Shown: positions 44,059-53,546 of the stretch, in pieces | Numbering within the stretch: the first letter of the stretch is position 1 | Layout of the letters: the number at the start of each line of letters is the position of its first letter | NCBI RefSeq assembly: GCF_900104655.1 | Contig: NZ_FNWD01000002.1 | Coordinates: forward strand, 2,092,246-2,156,245 | Direction: 5' to 3' | DNA: 64,000 nucleotides | DNA from: Millionella massiliensis | GTDB taxonomy: Bacteria > Bacteroidota > Bacteroidia > Bacteroidales > Rikenellaceae | The notes under the pieces: generated by a model | The model's database searches: none | What the model saw: the letters and a program-made list of their open reading frames with translations, nothing else | What the model was told of the DNA's origin: nothing | Made by a program: the position numbers and the translations under genes

Positions 44059-44844
44059 TTATCCGAGGCAAACGGCCACGGTGCCGGCCACTGCGCAGTA
44101 GAGTGCGAACCACCACAGTTTGCCGCGGCTCACGATGCGGATCATCACCTTGCAGGCGAAGAGTCCCGAAAGGTAGGAGGCCAGGAATCCGGCCGTGAGG
44201 GCATAGCCCGAGATGCCGGAGGTGGCGGGCGAGAATTCGCCCTTGAGGAGTTCGAGGAAGGCTTCGCCGAGGATCGGTACGAGCACCATCAGGAACGAGA
44301 ATTTGGCCAGTTGCGATTTGTCGTCGCCGAGCAGCATCCCGGTGGCGATGGTCGAGCCGGAACGCGAAATGCCGGGGATGACGGCCACGGCCTGTGCCAC
44401 GCCGATGATAAAGGCGTCTTTGGCCGAGATGTTCCGTGTTTTTTTCGGTTTGATGAAGTGGGTCAGCAGGAGCAGCGCCGCGGTGACGAACAGCATGCAA
44501 CCCACGAAACGGATTCCGTTGCCGAAGAGGGCTTCGACTTTGTCTTTGAAGAAGAGGCCGACGATCATCACGGGGATCATCGAGATGACGATCTTGATGA
44601 GGTATTTCGATTCGGAGTTCATCCGGAACTGCAGACCGCCGCGCACGAGTCGCAGGATCTCGCCCCAGAAGACGGTGATGGTGGCCAGTACGGTAGCGGC
44701 GTGGACGAGGATGGCGAACGTGGTGTCGTCAACGTCGGTACCGAGGATATTGCCCAGAATGACCAGGTGACCCGATGAGCTCACGGGCAGGAATTCGGTC
44801 AGCCCCTGGAGCAGACCGAGCAGAATGGCGTCGATGGTTCCCAT
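44059..44844 (-). CDS. uppP: Undecaprenyl-diphosphatase (BacA type)
   Basis: Integral membrane enzyme that recycles undecaprenyl pyrophosphate to the monophosphate carrier for peptidoglycan and O-antigen synthesis; linked to bacitracin resistance. Length 261 aa with about eight TM segments. Both conserved motifs are present: LTEFLPVSSSGHLVILG (about 15-31) and VIPGISRSGSTIATGMLLG (about 164-182). Its start directly follows the DUF3098 stop. Confidence 0.96.
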   Translation of the reverse strand: MGTIDAILLGLLQGLTEFLPVSSSGHLVILGNILGTDVDDTTFAILVHAATVLATITVFWGEILRLVRGGLQFRMNSESKYLIKIVISMIPVMIVGLFFKDKVEALFGNGIRFVGCMLFVTAALLLLTHFIKPKKTRNISAKDAFIIGVAQAVAVIPGISRSGSTIATGMLLGDDKSQLAKFSFLMVLVPILGEAFLELLKGEFSPATSGISGYALTAGFLASYLSGLFACKVMIRIVSRGKLWWFALYCAVAGTVAVCLG

Positions 44845-45132
44845 TTATTCGGCTTGGGTTTCGTTGTTTTTGTTTTTCGGGCGATACATGATGGCGTAGA
44901 GGCCGAACAGGAAACCGGCCAGCAGCAGAATCGGCGCGATGTAGAGGCGTCGGAAGTTGAACATCCCGTAGTCGAACTGCGTGGCGGGGTCTTCGCTGCC
45001 GCCGCCGCTGAGCAGGATGAAGCCCAGGATGATGGCGGCGATGCCGCACAGGATCATGATGTAGTTGCGTTTGCCGAGCGGCATGGCCGGGTTGTTCACG
45101 GGCGCTTGGGTTTGCTTTTTCATGGTATTCAT
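44845..45132 (-). CDS. DUF3098 small membrane protein
   Basis: Protein of 95 aa in the DUF3098 family with two TM helices (about 25-42 and 66-84). The conserved MPLGKRNYIMILCGIAAI leads the first helix, and FNFRRLYIAPILLLAGF the second. Function unknown; almost always between ftsX and uppP in Bacteroidetes, as here, suggesting a role with the division or cell-wall machinery. The stop abuts the uppP start. Confidence 0.9.
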   Translation of the reverse strand: MNTMKKQTQAPVNNPAMPLGKRNYIMILCGIAAIILGFILLSGGGSEDPATQFDYGMFNFRRLYIAPILLLAGFLFGLYAIMYRPKNKNNETQAE

Positions 45133-45347
45133 TTCGTGTTTGCCGATTTTTCGGAGCTCGGAGCTGCCGGATGGTGTTGGTCTCGTGGGCGCGGCGGTCT
45201 GTGGCCCGAATCGGGTGCCGGTTCGGAGAACGGACAGGGAGTGGTGAAACTCGCTGCGGCCTCAGTCTCAGTCTTAGCCTTAGCGGGCGGATGACTCTCT
45301 TGCGGTGCCGTTCAAATCTCCCGGGTGCTCTGAAAGATCGTTAAGGG

Positions 45348-46193
45348 TCAATCGGTTTGGCGGACGTATCGGTTTACGGCCAGCGCCGTAAAGGTAGTGC
45401 AAATCGCCACGCCGACCAAAATCATGGCGCTGAAAAGCATGGCGAAGGTGTCGAAGTCTGTGGTCAGTTTCACGTCGGGCATCACCTCCGAGATGGCGTC
45501 GGCGAAGAGGTAGAGCAGTCCGGAGGCCATCACGCCGGCCACGACGCCCTGGGTGAAGCTGCGCAGCACGAACGGTCGGCGGATGAAGGCGGGGGTGGCG
45601 CCGACCAACTTCATCGTGGCGATGGCCTGCCGGCGTGCGGCCACGGCCAGTCGCTGCGTGTTCGAGATCAGCATGACGGTGATCAGCAGCAGAAAGGCGC
45701 CGAGTCCCAGCAGGGTGAAGTTCAGTCGATTGAGGTTGCGGATCACGGCTTCGACGATTTTCTGCTGGTAGACGATCTCATCGACTCCGGCCCAGCGGCT
45801 GCACTCCTGTTCGAGCTGGTTCAGTTTGTCGCTCTCGGTGTAGGCGGGGTGGAGGGTCAGTTCGTAGGACGAGGGGAGGGGATTCTCGCCCAGAAAGCCG
45901 ACAAAATCGGTTCCGATGTAGGCCTGAAAATCCTTGGCGGCTTCGTCGGCCGAGATGTAGCGCCAGGTGGCCACGGCGGGGTGCTGGCTGAGCCGGTTCT
46001 CGATGGCTTTCTGCTGGGCCGTGGTCACGGTGTCGGAGAGCATCACCGAGAAGCGCAGCTCGCCGCGCACGGTGGCGGCCGACGAGTAGGCGTTGATCAG
46101 GATATAGCCGACCACCCCCAGCAGTAACAATACCAGGGTGACACTCACGGTTGCGATCGAGTAGTCGGCTTTGAGGCTGTTTCTTCCTGCCAT
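45348..46193 (-). CDS. ftsX: Cell division ABC transporter permease FtsX
   Basis: FtsX acts with FtsE to activate peptidoglycan hydrolases at the septum. Length 281 aa: TM1 at about 17-38, a periplasmic domain (about 40-160) with ENPLPSSYELTLHP, then three TM helices. The hallmark VAARRQAIATMKLVGATPAFIRRPF coupling segment follows TM2. The partner ftsE is not in this window. It heads the downstream ftsX-DUF3098-uppP-truB order, though 215 bp separate it from DUF3098. Confidence 0.93.
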   Translation of the reverse strand: MAGRNSLKADYSIATVSVTLVLLLLGVVGYILINAYSSAATVRGELRFSVMLSDTVTTAQQKAIENRLSQHPAVATWRYISADEAAKDFQAYIGTDFVGFLGENPLPSSYELTLHPAYTESDKLNQLEQECSRWAGVDEIVYQQKIVEAVIRNLNRLNFTLLGLGAFLLLITVMLISNTQRLAVAARRQAIATMKLVGATPAFIRRPFVLRSFTQGVVAGVMASGLLYLFADAISEVMPDVKLTTDFDTFAMLFSAMILVGVAICTTFTALAVNRYVRQTD

Positions 46194-46425
46194 GATGGGT
46201 GTGGATGGAGGTTGGTGGTTCTGTGGGGGGCCGTTTTGAAGTGCCGGAACTTTTCGGCGAACTCCCCTCCCGGGGTGGTCATACCTAACGGGAAAGAAGA
46301 CTGTGCCTGAAGAAACGCTGCCTGTCTGAAAACGGCGGAGGTGGCAGTTCCGGGGCGCTCGGGTCTTGTGGTTACCGGGGGTGCCGAGGGGGGCGGGGTG
46401 CCCATGTTGCCGGTAGCGGGAGCTG

Positions 46426-48885
46426 TTATGCGGCCTGTTCGTTCTCTTTCGACCGCTTGGCGTTGCGCAGGCCGATGCCGATCAGCAGACCGAGCGAACC
46501 GAACAGCAGGATGGCCGACGAGGCGCGGGTGAGTCCGACCATCAGGCCGAAGTTCGGAGCCGCAAAGTGGAACTCGACGGTGTGTTCGCCGGCCGGGATA
46601 CGGATGGCGCGCAGCACGTAGTCGGCGCGGAAGTATTCGGCGGGCTGGCCGTCGATCGTGGCGCTCCACCCTTTCGGGTAGTAGATTTCGGAGAGGACGG
46701 CTACACCGTCACGGGCGGCCCGGGTGCGGTAGGTCTGGCGGTTGACACGATACTCGGTGAGGGTGATGGTCGCGGTGCTGTCGGCCGTCAGGCTGAGACC
46801 CTCAAGCTGCGGTGCGAATCGTTCATCGACGATGGCTGTCGTGTGGGGGTTGAAGCCGTTGCCCTTACCGTCGTTGGCCAGTGCGGCGATCTCCTGGTCG
46901 GCATTCGCTACCCAGGCGATGCTGTCCACGAACCACGCGCTGCCGCAGGCGTTCGGATTCGGCTGTACGGTGGGCTGGCCGTCGTTGCCGGGCAGGATGA
47001 AGTATTTGGTGTTCAGCATGTCGTAGGCCGCCATGTTGTTTTGGAGCAGGTGGTGTTCGATCAGGTCCTGGTAGCGGCGCAGTTTGGCGGCATGGTAACC
47101 GCCGACCGAACGGTGGTAGTACGAGGTGGTGGCGTCCTGGAAGGGGTTGACCGTAAAGTTCGCCACGCGGTAGTCGGTGGTGTCCTGCAGGATAAGTTTG
47201 TCGGCTTCGGTCATCGAGATGGCCAGCGCCTGACGTTTGGGATAGAAGTCGTCAGCCGAAACGTACCGCTTATCCACCGGGAAGAGGTCGATCGTGACCA
47301 GCAGGCAGAGACCGGCCACCAGCCAGCCCCGTTTGATCCGGTTGTTGGCCATGAGCCATACCAGTGCGGCGGTCAGCACCACGAAGAGCAGCGACCGGAA
47401 GGCGTCGGCACGCATTAGCGAGGCCCGTTCCTCCTGCATGGCGGCAACGACCTGTTCGGGGAAGCCCATGGCTGCGTCGTTGGGACCGGCGAAACTGCTG
47501 AACATCGGGCCGAAGATGCCGATGAGCAGGGTCAGGCCGCCGACTGCGATGAGCGACCATTTCAGTCCTTTGCGGATGCGGGGTGCATCCTCTTCTTTCG
47601 CATCCCAAAGCCGGGCCAATCCGAGTATGGCCAGCAGCGGCACGGCCCATTCGACGATCACCAGAATCATCGACACGGTGCGGAACTTGTTGTACATCGG
47701 GAAGTAGTCGAGGAAAAGGTTGGTGAACCACATCATGTGGCGTCCCCAGGCCAGGAAGATGGCCAGGATGGATACGGCCACGATCCACCATTTCTGCCGG
47801 CCGCGCAGCACGAAGAGGCTGAAGACGGCCAGGAAGATCAGACAGGCACCGATATAGACCGGACCTTCGGTCGAGGGTTGGTCGCCCCAGTAGGAGGGGA
47901 TATTGCTCACAAAGTCTTTCGGTACGTTATAGCCGCGCAGGGACTGGGCCACAGGACCATCCTGGTCGAAGTCGCGACCGCCTCCGTAGAGGTTCGGCAC
48001 CAGCAGGTTGAGGGTCTCGAGTTTGCCGTAGCTCCATGCGGTGACGTAGTCGCGGTCGAGGCCTCCGGTGTGGTTTTCGGTGTTGACGGTGGCTTCGGTC
48101 AGTTCGCTTTTGCCGCGGGTGGTCTCGGGGGTGTGCTGGGCGACGTAGTAGAGCTGGACGAGGTTGGCGCCGACGGCCAGTGCGGCGGCCAGCAGGAGCA
48201 GTGCGGTGGTCTTTCCGAACCGGGCGAGCATCTTCTCCTTATAGGCCACGACGAATTCGTTGATGACGAGTGCCAGCAGTGCGAAGAGGAAGTAGTAGGT
48301 GATCTGCGGGTGGCTGGTGGAGATTTCGATGGCGGCGAAGAGTCCGGCCAGGGCTGCGCCGAGCCACATGTGGCGGCGGTAGGCGTACCACACGGAGCCG
48401 ATCATGGGGGCGATCCAGGCGAGGGCCATCATTTTTGTGATGTGGCCGGCGCCGATAATGATGATGAAGTAGGAGGAGAGACCGTAGCCGAGTCCGCCGA
48501 CCATCGAGAGCCAGGGGTTGACGCCGAACATCAGGAGCATCAGGTAGAAGCCGGCCATGGCGATGAAGATCCATGAGGCGGGTTGTCCGAGTATGTAGAG
48601 GTGGTCGGCGACGTTTTTGACCCATCGGCCGTCATAGTTCATGTTGATCAGGTAGGAGGGCATTCCGCTGAAGTTTCGGCCGGCCCACTGGGGGTGTTCT
48701 CCGTACTGTTCGATGTGTTGCTCGATGTCGCTGGTGACGCCGTTGAGCATGACCATGTCGGTTTGTCTGAGGGCTTTGCCGTCGTACTGCGGGGCGAAGA
48801 AGATGGCCGACACGGCGGCGAACAGGGCGAGTGCTACGATATGGGGCAGTGCCTGCCGGAGAAAACGCGAGAATCCGTTTTGCAT
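46426..48885 (-). CDS. YfhO family multi-spanning membrane protein
   Basis: Large membrane protein (819 aa) of the YfhO family, related to GT-C type glycosyltransferases. About twelve TM helices are spread over residues 15-520 and at the C-terminus, with a soluble periplasmic domain at about 560-770 (IYYPKGWSATIDGQPAEYFR, RIPAGEHTVEFHFAAPNFG). The first extracellular loop has the usual acidic start (DMVMLNGVTSDIEQHIEQYG), the place of a catalytic Asp in GT-C enzymes. It probably transfers a lipid-linked sugar onto an envelope polymer or protein; the acceptor is unknown. Transcribed alone. Confidence 0.88.
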   Translation of the reverse strand: MQNGFSRFLRQALPHIVALALFAAVSAIFFAPQYDGKALRQTDMVMLNGVTSDIEQHIEQYGEHPQWAGRNFSGMPSYLINMNYDGRWVKNVADHLYILGQPASWIFIAMAGFYLMLLMFGVNPWLSMVGGLGYGLSSYFIIIIGAGHITKMMALAWIAPMIGSVWYAYRRHMWLGAALAGLFAAIEISTSHPQITYYFLFALLALVINEFVVAYKEKMLARFGKTTALLLLAAALAVGANLVQLYYVAQHTPETTRGKSELTEATVNTENHTGGLDRDYVTAWSYGKLETLNLLVPNLYGGGRDFDQDGPVAQSLRGYNVPKDFVSNIPSYWGDQPSTEGPVYIGACLIFLAVFSLFVLRGRQKWWIVAVSILAIFLAWGRHMMWFTNLFLDYFPMYNKFRTVSMILVIVEWAVPLLAILGLARLWDAKEEDAPRIRKGLKWSLIAVGGLTLLIGIFGPMFSSFAGPNDAAMGFPEQVVAAMQEERASLMRADAFRSLLFVVLTAALVWLMANNRIKRGWLVAGLCLLVTIDLFPVDKRYVSADDFYPKRQALAISMTEADKLILQDTTDYRVANFTVNPFQDATTSYYHRSVGGYHAAKLRRYQDLIEHHLLQNNMAAYDMLNTKYFILPGNDGQPTVQPNPNACGSAWFVDSIAWVANADQEIAALANDGKGNGFNPHTTAIVDERFAPQLEGLSLTADSTATITLTEYRVNRQTYRTRAARDGVAVLSEIYYPKGWSATIDGQPAEYFRADYVLRAIRIPAGEHTVEFHFAAPNFGLMVGLTRASSAILLFGSLGLLIGIGLRNAKRSKENEQAA

Positions 48886-49197
48886 GTTTGTTTCGAAATT
48901 TGGGGCTAAAAGTACGGTTTTTCGGGTGATTTAGCAACCCGTGGCCGGTGAACGGAGGGTAATTAAGGCCTGTGTGCAGCTTTGGTGCGTTTTTTGTGCG
49001 ATCTTCACTTAGATGGCAGGAAGAAGGAGGTGGCCTTGCAGAATGAGTTCAAGGTTTTATAGCACATCGGTCATTCAGGTTCAGGGGGCTGCTTTTGCCA
49101 GGCGATTCATGAATCTTTGTGGCCTTAATGTCCAGTTCGGTCAGATTCAGATGTATCTTTCCCAATATGTTGATAACCTATAGAATTGCTATTAATT
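48886..49197. other. Divergent intergenic region
   Basis: About 310 bp between the YfhO gene (minus) and the orphan secreted protein gene (plus). No gene seen. It must hold promoters for both, but I see no clearly spaced TTTG/TAnnTTTG pair. Confidence 0.35.
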
Positions 49198-50133
49198 ATG
49201 AAAAAGATTATTTTATTTTTATCCGTTTACTTTCTGTCTGCAATATCTATTCAAGCGCAGGAGCAACCCTGGCGATATCATCCTTTGTCGGAGTACCGGG
49301 GAGATACGGTTCAGTTTTTGAACGATAATTTTCGTGAACAGCATACGTGTTTTTGGGGTAAGTCTCTTCACGACGTCATCGAAATATTGGATTGCGAGCT
49401 GCCGGTCAAACGGATGATGTATGTCAGCTATCCAAAATCGCTGGATAGCCTTTTCTTGCAGGTTGAGCTGATTTTCGACGACCGGTGGCGGTATGATACA
49501 TTGAATCAGCTGCATTTTGGGGTAGGTGGATTCGGACTCGATGGCGAACGTCTTTTGGTACGCGATGTCGCGGCTCTCTTAGGCTTCGCCCCGAACAGAA
49601 TGACAACTTTGACTCCGGATTTGCGGGAACGGCTGAAACGCCTGGTATTCGCTCATGATATGTGGTATTGTAAGAACTTTTATGCGTATAAGGTCAAGAG
49701 GAGGCCGTCGCTGTCTTTCGGTTATCACCCTCTGCCCGAATATCAGGGAGATACATCCGCCTTTGTACGTGGTCTCTTCTTCCGGGAAAAACAGAATGGA
49801 AAATCTGTTGGTTATGTCCTAAGACGCTTAAACAAAGAGTTGCCGGTAAAACAATTGTACTATCGAGCGGGCGATCAGGATACTGTCTATGCGTTGTACC
49901 TGATTTTCGACGATAGAAAGCAGATGAAAACGGATGGTCAAATACACTGCACGGTATTTGGCTTTAAAAAAGGCTATACGGCAAGCGATATTAAAGCCCT
50001 TTTGGGGTTTGGTCCGGGTGAACTTGTCGTCATGACGCCTGTATTGCGGAGGCGTCTGAAACGTTTTATATTCAATCGGGAGTCCATTCATATAGTATGT
50101 TTGCCACCACCGGTCACAGTGAAATATGGCTGA
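49198..50133 (+). CDS. Secreted protein of unknown function with internal duplication
   Basis: No family recognised. I start it at ATG 49198, giving 311 aa with a signal peptide MKKIILFLSVYFLSAISIQAQ. The mature part is two similar halves of about 140 residues: YHPLSEYRGDTVQFLNDNF ... LPVKRMMYVSY ... LIFDDR ... LLGFAPNRMTTLTPDLRERL, and YHPLPEYQGDTSAFVRGLF ... LPVKQLYYRAG ... LIFDDR ... LLGFGPGELVVMTPVLRRRL. Each half ends in a basic helix (RLKRLVF, RLKRFIF). The mixed alpha/beta halves look like a pseudo-dimer. The gene is transcribed alone toward the chromate transporter genes, 220 bp away. Confidence 0.65.
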   Translation: MKKIILFLSVYFLSAISIQAQEQPWRYHPLSEYRGDTVQFLNDNFREQHTCFWGKSLHDVIEILDCELPVKRMMYVSYPKSLDSLFLQVELIFDDRWRYDTLNQLHFGVGGFGLDGERLLVRDVAALLGFAPNRMTTLTPDLRERLKRLVFAHDMWYCKNFYAYKVKRRPSLSFGYHPLPEYQGDTSAFVRGLFFREKQNGKSVGYVLRRLNKELPVKQLYYRAGDQDTVYALYLIFDDRKQMKTDGQIHCTVFGFKKGYTASDIKALLGFGPGELVVMTPVLRRRLKRFIFNRESIHIVCLPPPVTVKYG

Positions 50134-50355
50134 TGCGACGTCAATTCGCACCCCTTGTATAGCTGCATGTATGGCTGTCCGAAGACTTTCGGCAATGTGA
50201 AGAGGATCAGGAATGAGGCTGTCGCGACCGGACAATGACAAACATATTCCTCAAACCGGGCATCGGCGGTTTCAGTGCCGCTTTGGTGTGATGGAATTTG
50301 CGGTCGCGGTTCGATCTTCGTACTTTTGCGCACGAATCGCTAAAATCGTTATCGG

Positions 50356-50901
50356 ATGGTGCGTCAACTGTGTACGATGTTTCTCTCCTTCTTCAAAATC
50401 GGATGCTTTACGTTCGGAGGAGGGTATGCCATGATTCCCATTATCCAGAAAGAGGTGATCGATAAACATCGGTGGGTCGAAAAAGAGGAGTTCATCAACC
50501 TGCTCGCCGTGGCACAATCCGCCCCGGGACCGATGGCCGTCAATGTGTCGATCATGGTCGGATATAAAATCTTCCGCACGCGTGGCGCCATGGCCGCCTT
50601 TTTCGGTACGGTGCTGCCCTCGTTCCTGATTCTGCTGGCGGTGGCCATCTTCTTTTCGCGGATTTACGAAAACCCGACCGTCAACAGCATCTTCAAAGGG
50701 ATGCGGCCGGCCGTTGTCGCGCTGATTCTGCAGCCCGTCTTTTCGTTTGCCCGGGGAATCAAATATTGGGAGTACGGCGTGTTTGTCGCCATTGCCGCAG
50801 CCATCTGGTTCGGACTCTCGCCCGTATGGTTCATTGCCGGCGCCATTGTGGCCGGCGTGGCATGGACCTGGTGGAAATCGCATCACCTCAGCCGTCAGTA
50901 A
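50356..50901 (+). CDS. Chromate transporter, N-terminal-type half (short-chain CHR)
   Basis: One half of a two-gene chromate ion transporter, 181 aa, with about six membrane segments. The CHR hallmark FKIGCFTFGGGYAMIPIIQ opens the protein, followed by AVAQSAPGPMAVNVSIMVG. It lies 4 bp before the partner half, so the pair is co-transcribed. Short-chain CHR proteins work as heterodimers in anti-parallel orientation (family knowledge). The substrate could be chromate or another oxyanion. Confidence 0.92.
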   Translation: MVRQLCTMFLSFFKIGCFTFGGGYAMIPIIQKEVIDKHRWVEKEEFINLLAVAQSAPGPMAVNVSIMVGYKIFRTRGAMAAFFGTVLPSFLILLAVAIFFSRIYENPTVNSIFKGMRPAVVALILQPVFSFARGIKYWEYGVFVAIAAAIWFGLSPVWFIAGAIVAGVAWTWWKSHHLSRQ

Positions 50902-50905
50902 CGTT

Positions 50906-51427
50906 ATGCTTTATCTTCAACTGTTTTTGACCTTCTTTAAAATCGGCGTTTTCGGATTCGGCGGCGGGTATGCCATGATCTCGCTGATCCAGGCCGAAGT
51001 GGTCGCCAACCACGGCTGGATCTCGGCCGCACAGTTTGCCGACATCATCGCCATTTCGCAGGTGACGCCGGGACCTATCGCCATCAACAGTGCCACCTAC
51101 ATCGGATACACGGCCACCGGCTCGGTATGGGGCTCGGCGTTGGCCACCCTCGGCGTGTGCACCCCTTCGCTGATTATCATGCTGATCGCTTCGCACTTCT
51201 ATTTGCGGATGAAGGATAACCCCTATGTGTCGCAGGTGATGAAGGCGTTACGACCCGTCGTTATCGGGTTGATTTTGGCAGCGGCGTTGCTGTTGCTGAC
51301 CCCCGACAACTTCATCGACTGGAAGAGTTATCTGATTTTCGGTGCGGTGCTGGTGGCGGCGATGCGGAAGGTCAGCCCCATCCTGCTGATCGTGCTGGCC
51401 GGTGTTGCCGGGTGGATGCTCTATTGA
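50906..51427 (+). CDS. Chromate transporter, C-terminal-type half (short-chain CHR)
   Basis: Partner half of the chromate transporter, 173 aa. I use ATG 50906, just after the upstream stop; a longer frame from 50747 would overlap the first half extensively. The same motif set is present: FKIGVFGFGGGYAMISLIQ and ISQVTPGPIAINSATYIG. Six hydrophobic segments fill the protein. A bidirectional terminator follows. Confidence 0.92.
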   Translation: MLYLQLFLTFFKIGVFGFGGGYAMISLIQAEVVANHGWISAAQFADIIAISQVTPGPIAINSATYIGYTATGSVWGSALATLGVCTPSLIIMLIASHFYLRMKDNPYVSQVMKALRPVVIGLILAAALLLLTPDNFIDWKSYLIFGAVLVAAMRKVSPILLIVLAGVAGWMLY

Positions 51428-51481
51428 TCGTAAACTGCGGAGGGGGTAGCAATGCGCATTAAGTGGGGGATAGACCGTAAT

Positions 51482-51520
51482 AAAAAGACCCCGCTGGTTC
51501 TGCAAAACCGGCGGGGCCTT
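51482..51520. terminator. Bidirectional terminator between chromate and hexosaminidase genes
   Basis: CCCCGCTGGTT (about 51489-51499) pairs with AACCGGCGGGG (about 51506-51516) with one wobble. On the minus strand it runs into TCTTTTTATTA, a good T tract for the GH20 gene; on the plus strand CCTTTCCTTT follows. It lies between the two convergent genes. Confidence 0.75.
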
Positions 51521-51598
51521 TCCTTTGAAAGGAAGTGTAGGACTGGCTGCCCGGAGTGAAACGATCGGTTCTGGGTCGGTTCGGCCAGTCGGTGTGTA

Positions 51599-53512
51599 TT
51601 ACAAGTTGCCGATGGCGCGTTTGGTCTTGACGGCCCGAGCCTGAAGCTCTTTGGTGTCGAGACGGATCAGGGTGCCGACCGGTTCTTTGCCGCGGTAGGT
51701 CATGACGGTGATGCGGCTGGCGTTCAGCGGAACGATGACAGGTTCGGTGTATTTCGTGCCGTGGAGGTCGGGGGTGGTGTTGTCGAACGAGTAGTAGATG
51801 TCCAACCCGGGGATCTCGGTGGCCAGCGTCACGCGGATCGTGCCGAGCGAGTCGGCTTCGGTGGTGATGATGGCGTTGTACATGCTGCGGGCATAGTTGA
51901 TGTCGGCCATGTCGGCGCGGCGGAAGTGCTGCTCGGTGCGTTTGACGAAGCCGGCCCAGTCTTTGAGCTCGGGTTGGGTCCAGAAGACCTCGGCCAGTGC
52001 CCAGCCGCGCGGCCAGCTCATGTATTCGGCATGGCGGAAGGTGGGTACCGCTTCAGCCCACAGGTTGCCCTGTCCGCCGATGATGTATGACGGGTCGATC
52101 CCCTGCGGCACCGGTTCGAAGTTATACGAGTCGCTCAGCCGACAGATGGAGTAGGTTGCCGGTTCGACCGAACGTTCGCCCTGGTAGAGGTCGAGGTAGC
52201 AGTGCTGGTTGGGGGTCATGATGACGTGGTGGCCCTGTTCGGCAGCCATAATGCCGCCTTGCATGCCGCGCCAGCTCATCACGATGGCATTGGGGCTCAG
52301 ACCGCCTTCGTGGATCTCGTCCCAGCCGACCAGCTTCTTCCCTTTTGCCTTCAGGATGTCTTCCATCTGGTGGATAAACCAGCTTTGCAGCGCATTGACA
52401 TCTTTCAGCCCCTTCTCTTTCATCAGTTTGGTACATTTCGGGCACTTCTGCCAGAATCCCTTGAAGCACTCGTCACCGCCCACGTGGATGTATTCGCAGG
52501 GGAACATCTCGGCCACTTCGGAGAAGATCTTTTCCATGTACTCCATGGTTTTGGGGCCGCCCACGCAGAGTGAGTTCTCGTCGATGCCGTAGAATTTGTT
52601 GCCGACGTTGATCGTCTTCGGCGCCTGGATGCAGGCCAGTTCGGGATAGGCTACCAGAGCGGCCAGCGAGTGGCCCGGTACGTCGATCTCGGGCATGATG
52701 GTCACGTAGCGGCGACGGGCGTATTCGATCACTTCGGCAATGTCGGCCTTGGTGTAGAAGCCGCCGTAGGTGGCCTTTTCGCCGGGTTTCTGCGGGTCGC
52801 GTCCCCACCAGTCGCCCACGCGCGGAGCACGCCAGGCGCCCACTTCGGTCAGCCGGGGCAGGGCGTCGATCTGGATGCGCCACCCCTGGTCGTCGGTCAG
52901 GTGCCAGTGGAAGCGGTTCATCTTATATTCGGCCATCTCGTCGATGAAGCGCATGACCTCCTCTTTGGTGAACCAGTGGCGGCTCACGTCGAGCATCATG
53001 CCGCGCCAGGCGAAACGGGGTTTGTCCTGAATCTCGATGGCCGGGACCTTCCACGCGACTCCTTCGACGCGGGTCGGGCTTTTGATCTGGGCCGGCAGCA
53101 GCTGGAGCAGCGTCTGGGTGCCGTAGAAGATGCCGGCCGGCGTGGCGGCGGTGATTTTGGCGCCCTGGGTGGTGATCGACAGGCGGTAGCCTTCGCTGCC
53201 GAGGGTTGTGTCGGCGGTCAGGTCGAACTCGATGTTGCCCTTTTTCGGATCGGTGGTGGTTTGGAACGGCAGGCCGGTTGCGGGACTTACCTTCTGCCGG
53301 AGGAGGTCGGCTATCTCGGCCAGCTCGGTGTTGCCGGGTTCGTAGGCGACCACGAAGTTCCGGAAGGTATAGTCACCCGTGCCTTCGCGCACCGACTGGG
53401 GTTGCGGAATCAGGTTGAATTTGCCCTGCGATTCGTAGGCGTCGGCGGTCGGCGTGCCGAACAGCAGCAGAGCGGCCAGCAGGGCGGGGAGGAGTCTCAG
53501 TTTTCGTATCAT
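51599..53512 (-). CDS. GH20 beta-N-acetylhexosaminidase
   Basis: Releases terminal beta-linked GlcNAc or GalNAc from glycans such as mucin O-glycans, N-glycans or chitin oligomers, acting in the periplasm. Length 637 aa. There is a signal peptide (MIRKLRLLPALLAALLLFG), a GH20b alpha/beta domain (about 30-160), and the TIM barrel (about 167-520) with RFAWRGMMLDVSRHWF, NRFHWHLTDDQGWRIQ and the catalytic Asp347-Glu348 pair in YIHVGGDECF. A beta-sandwich domain ends the protein (TEIPGLDIYYSFDNTTPDLH). It follows the CDF transporter gene by 34 bp on the same strand. Confidence 0.95.
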   Translation of the reverse strand: MIRKLRLLPALLAALLLFGTPTADAYESQGKFNLIPQPQSVREGTGDYTFRNFVVAYEPGNTELAEIADLLRQKVSPATGLPFQTTTDPKKGNIEFDLTADTTLGSEGYRLSITTQGAKITAATPAGIFYGTQTLLQLLPAQIKSPTRVEGVAWKVPAIEIQDKPRFAWRGMMLDVSRHWFTKEEVMRFIDEMAEYKMNRFHWHLTDDQGWRIQIDALPRLTEVGAWRAPRVGDWWGRDPQKPGEKATYGGFYTKADIAEVIEYARRRYVTIMPEIDVPGHSLAALVAYPELACIQAPKTINVGNKFYGIDENSLCVGGPKTMEYMEKIFSEVAEMFPCEYIHVGGDECFKGFWQKCPKCTKLMKEKGLKDVNALQSWFIHQMEDILKAKGKKLVGWDEIHEGGLSPNAIVMSWRGMQGGIMAAEQGHHVIMTPNQHCYLDLYQGERSVEPATYSICRLSDSYNFEPVPQGIDPSYIIGGQGNLWAEAVPTFRHAEYMSWPRGWALAEVFWTQPELKDWAGFVKRTEQHFRRADMADINYARSMYNAIITTEADSLGTIRVTLATEIPGLDIYYSFDNTTPDLHGTKYTEPVIVPLNASRITVMTYRGKEPVGTLIRLDTKELQARAVKTKRAIGNL

Positions 53513-53546
53513 GTCAAGGTTTGTTTGGGTGAATCCGGGGGGAGGG

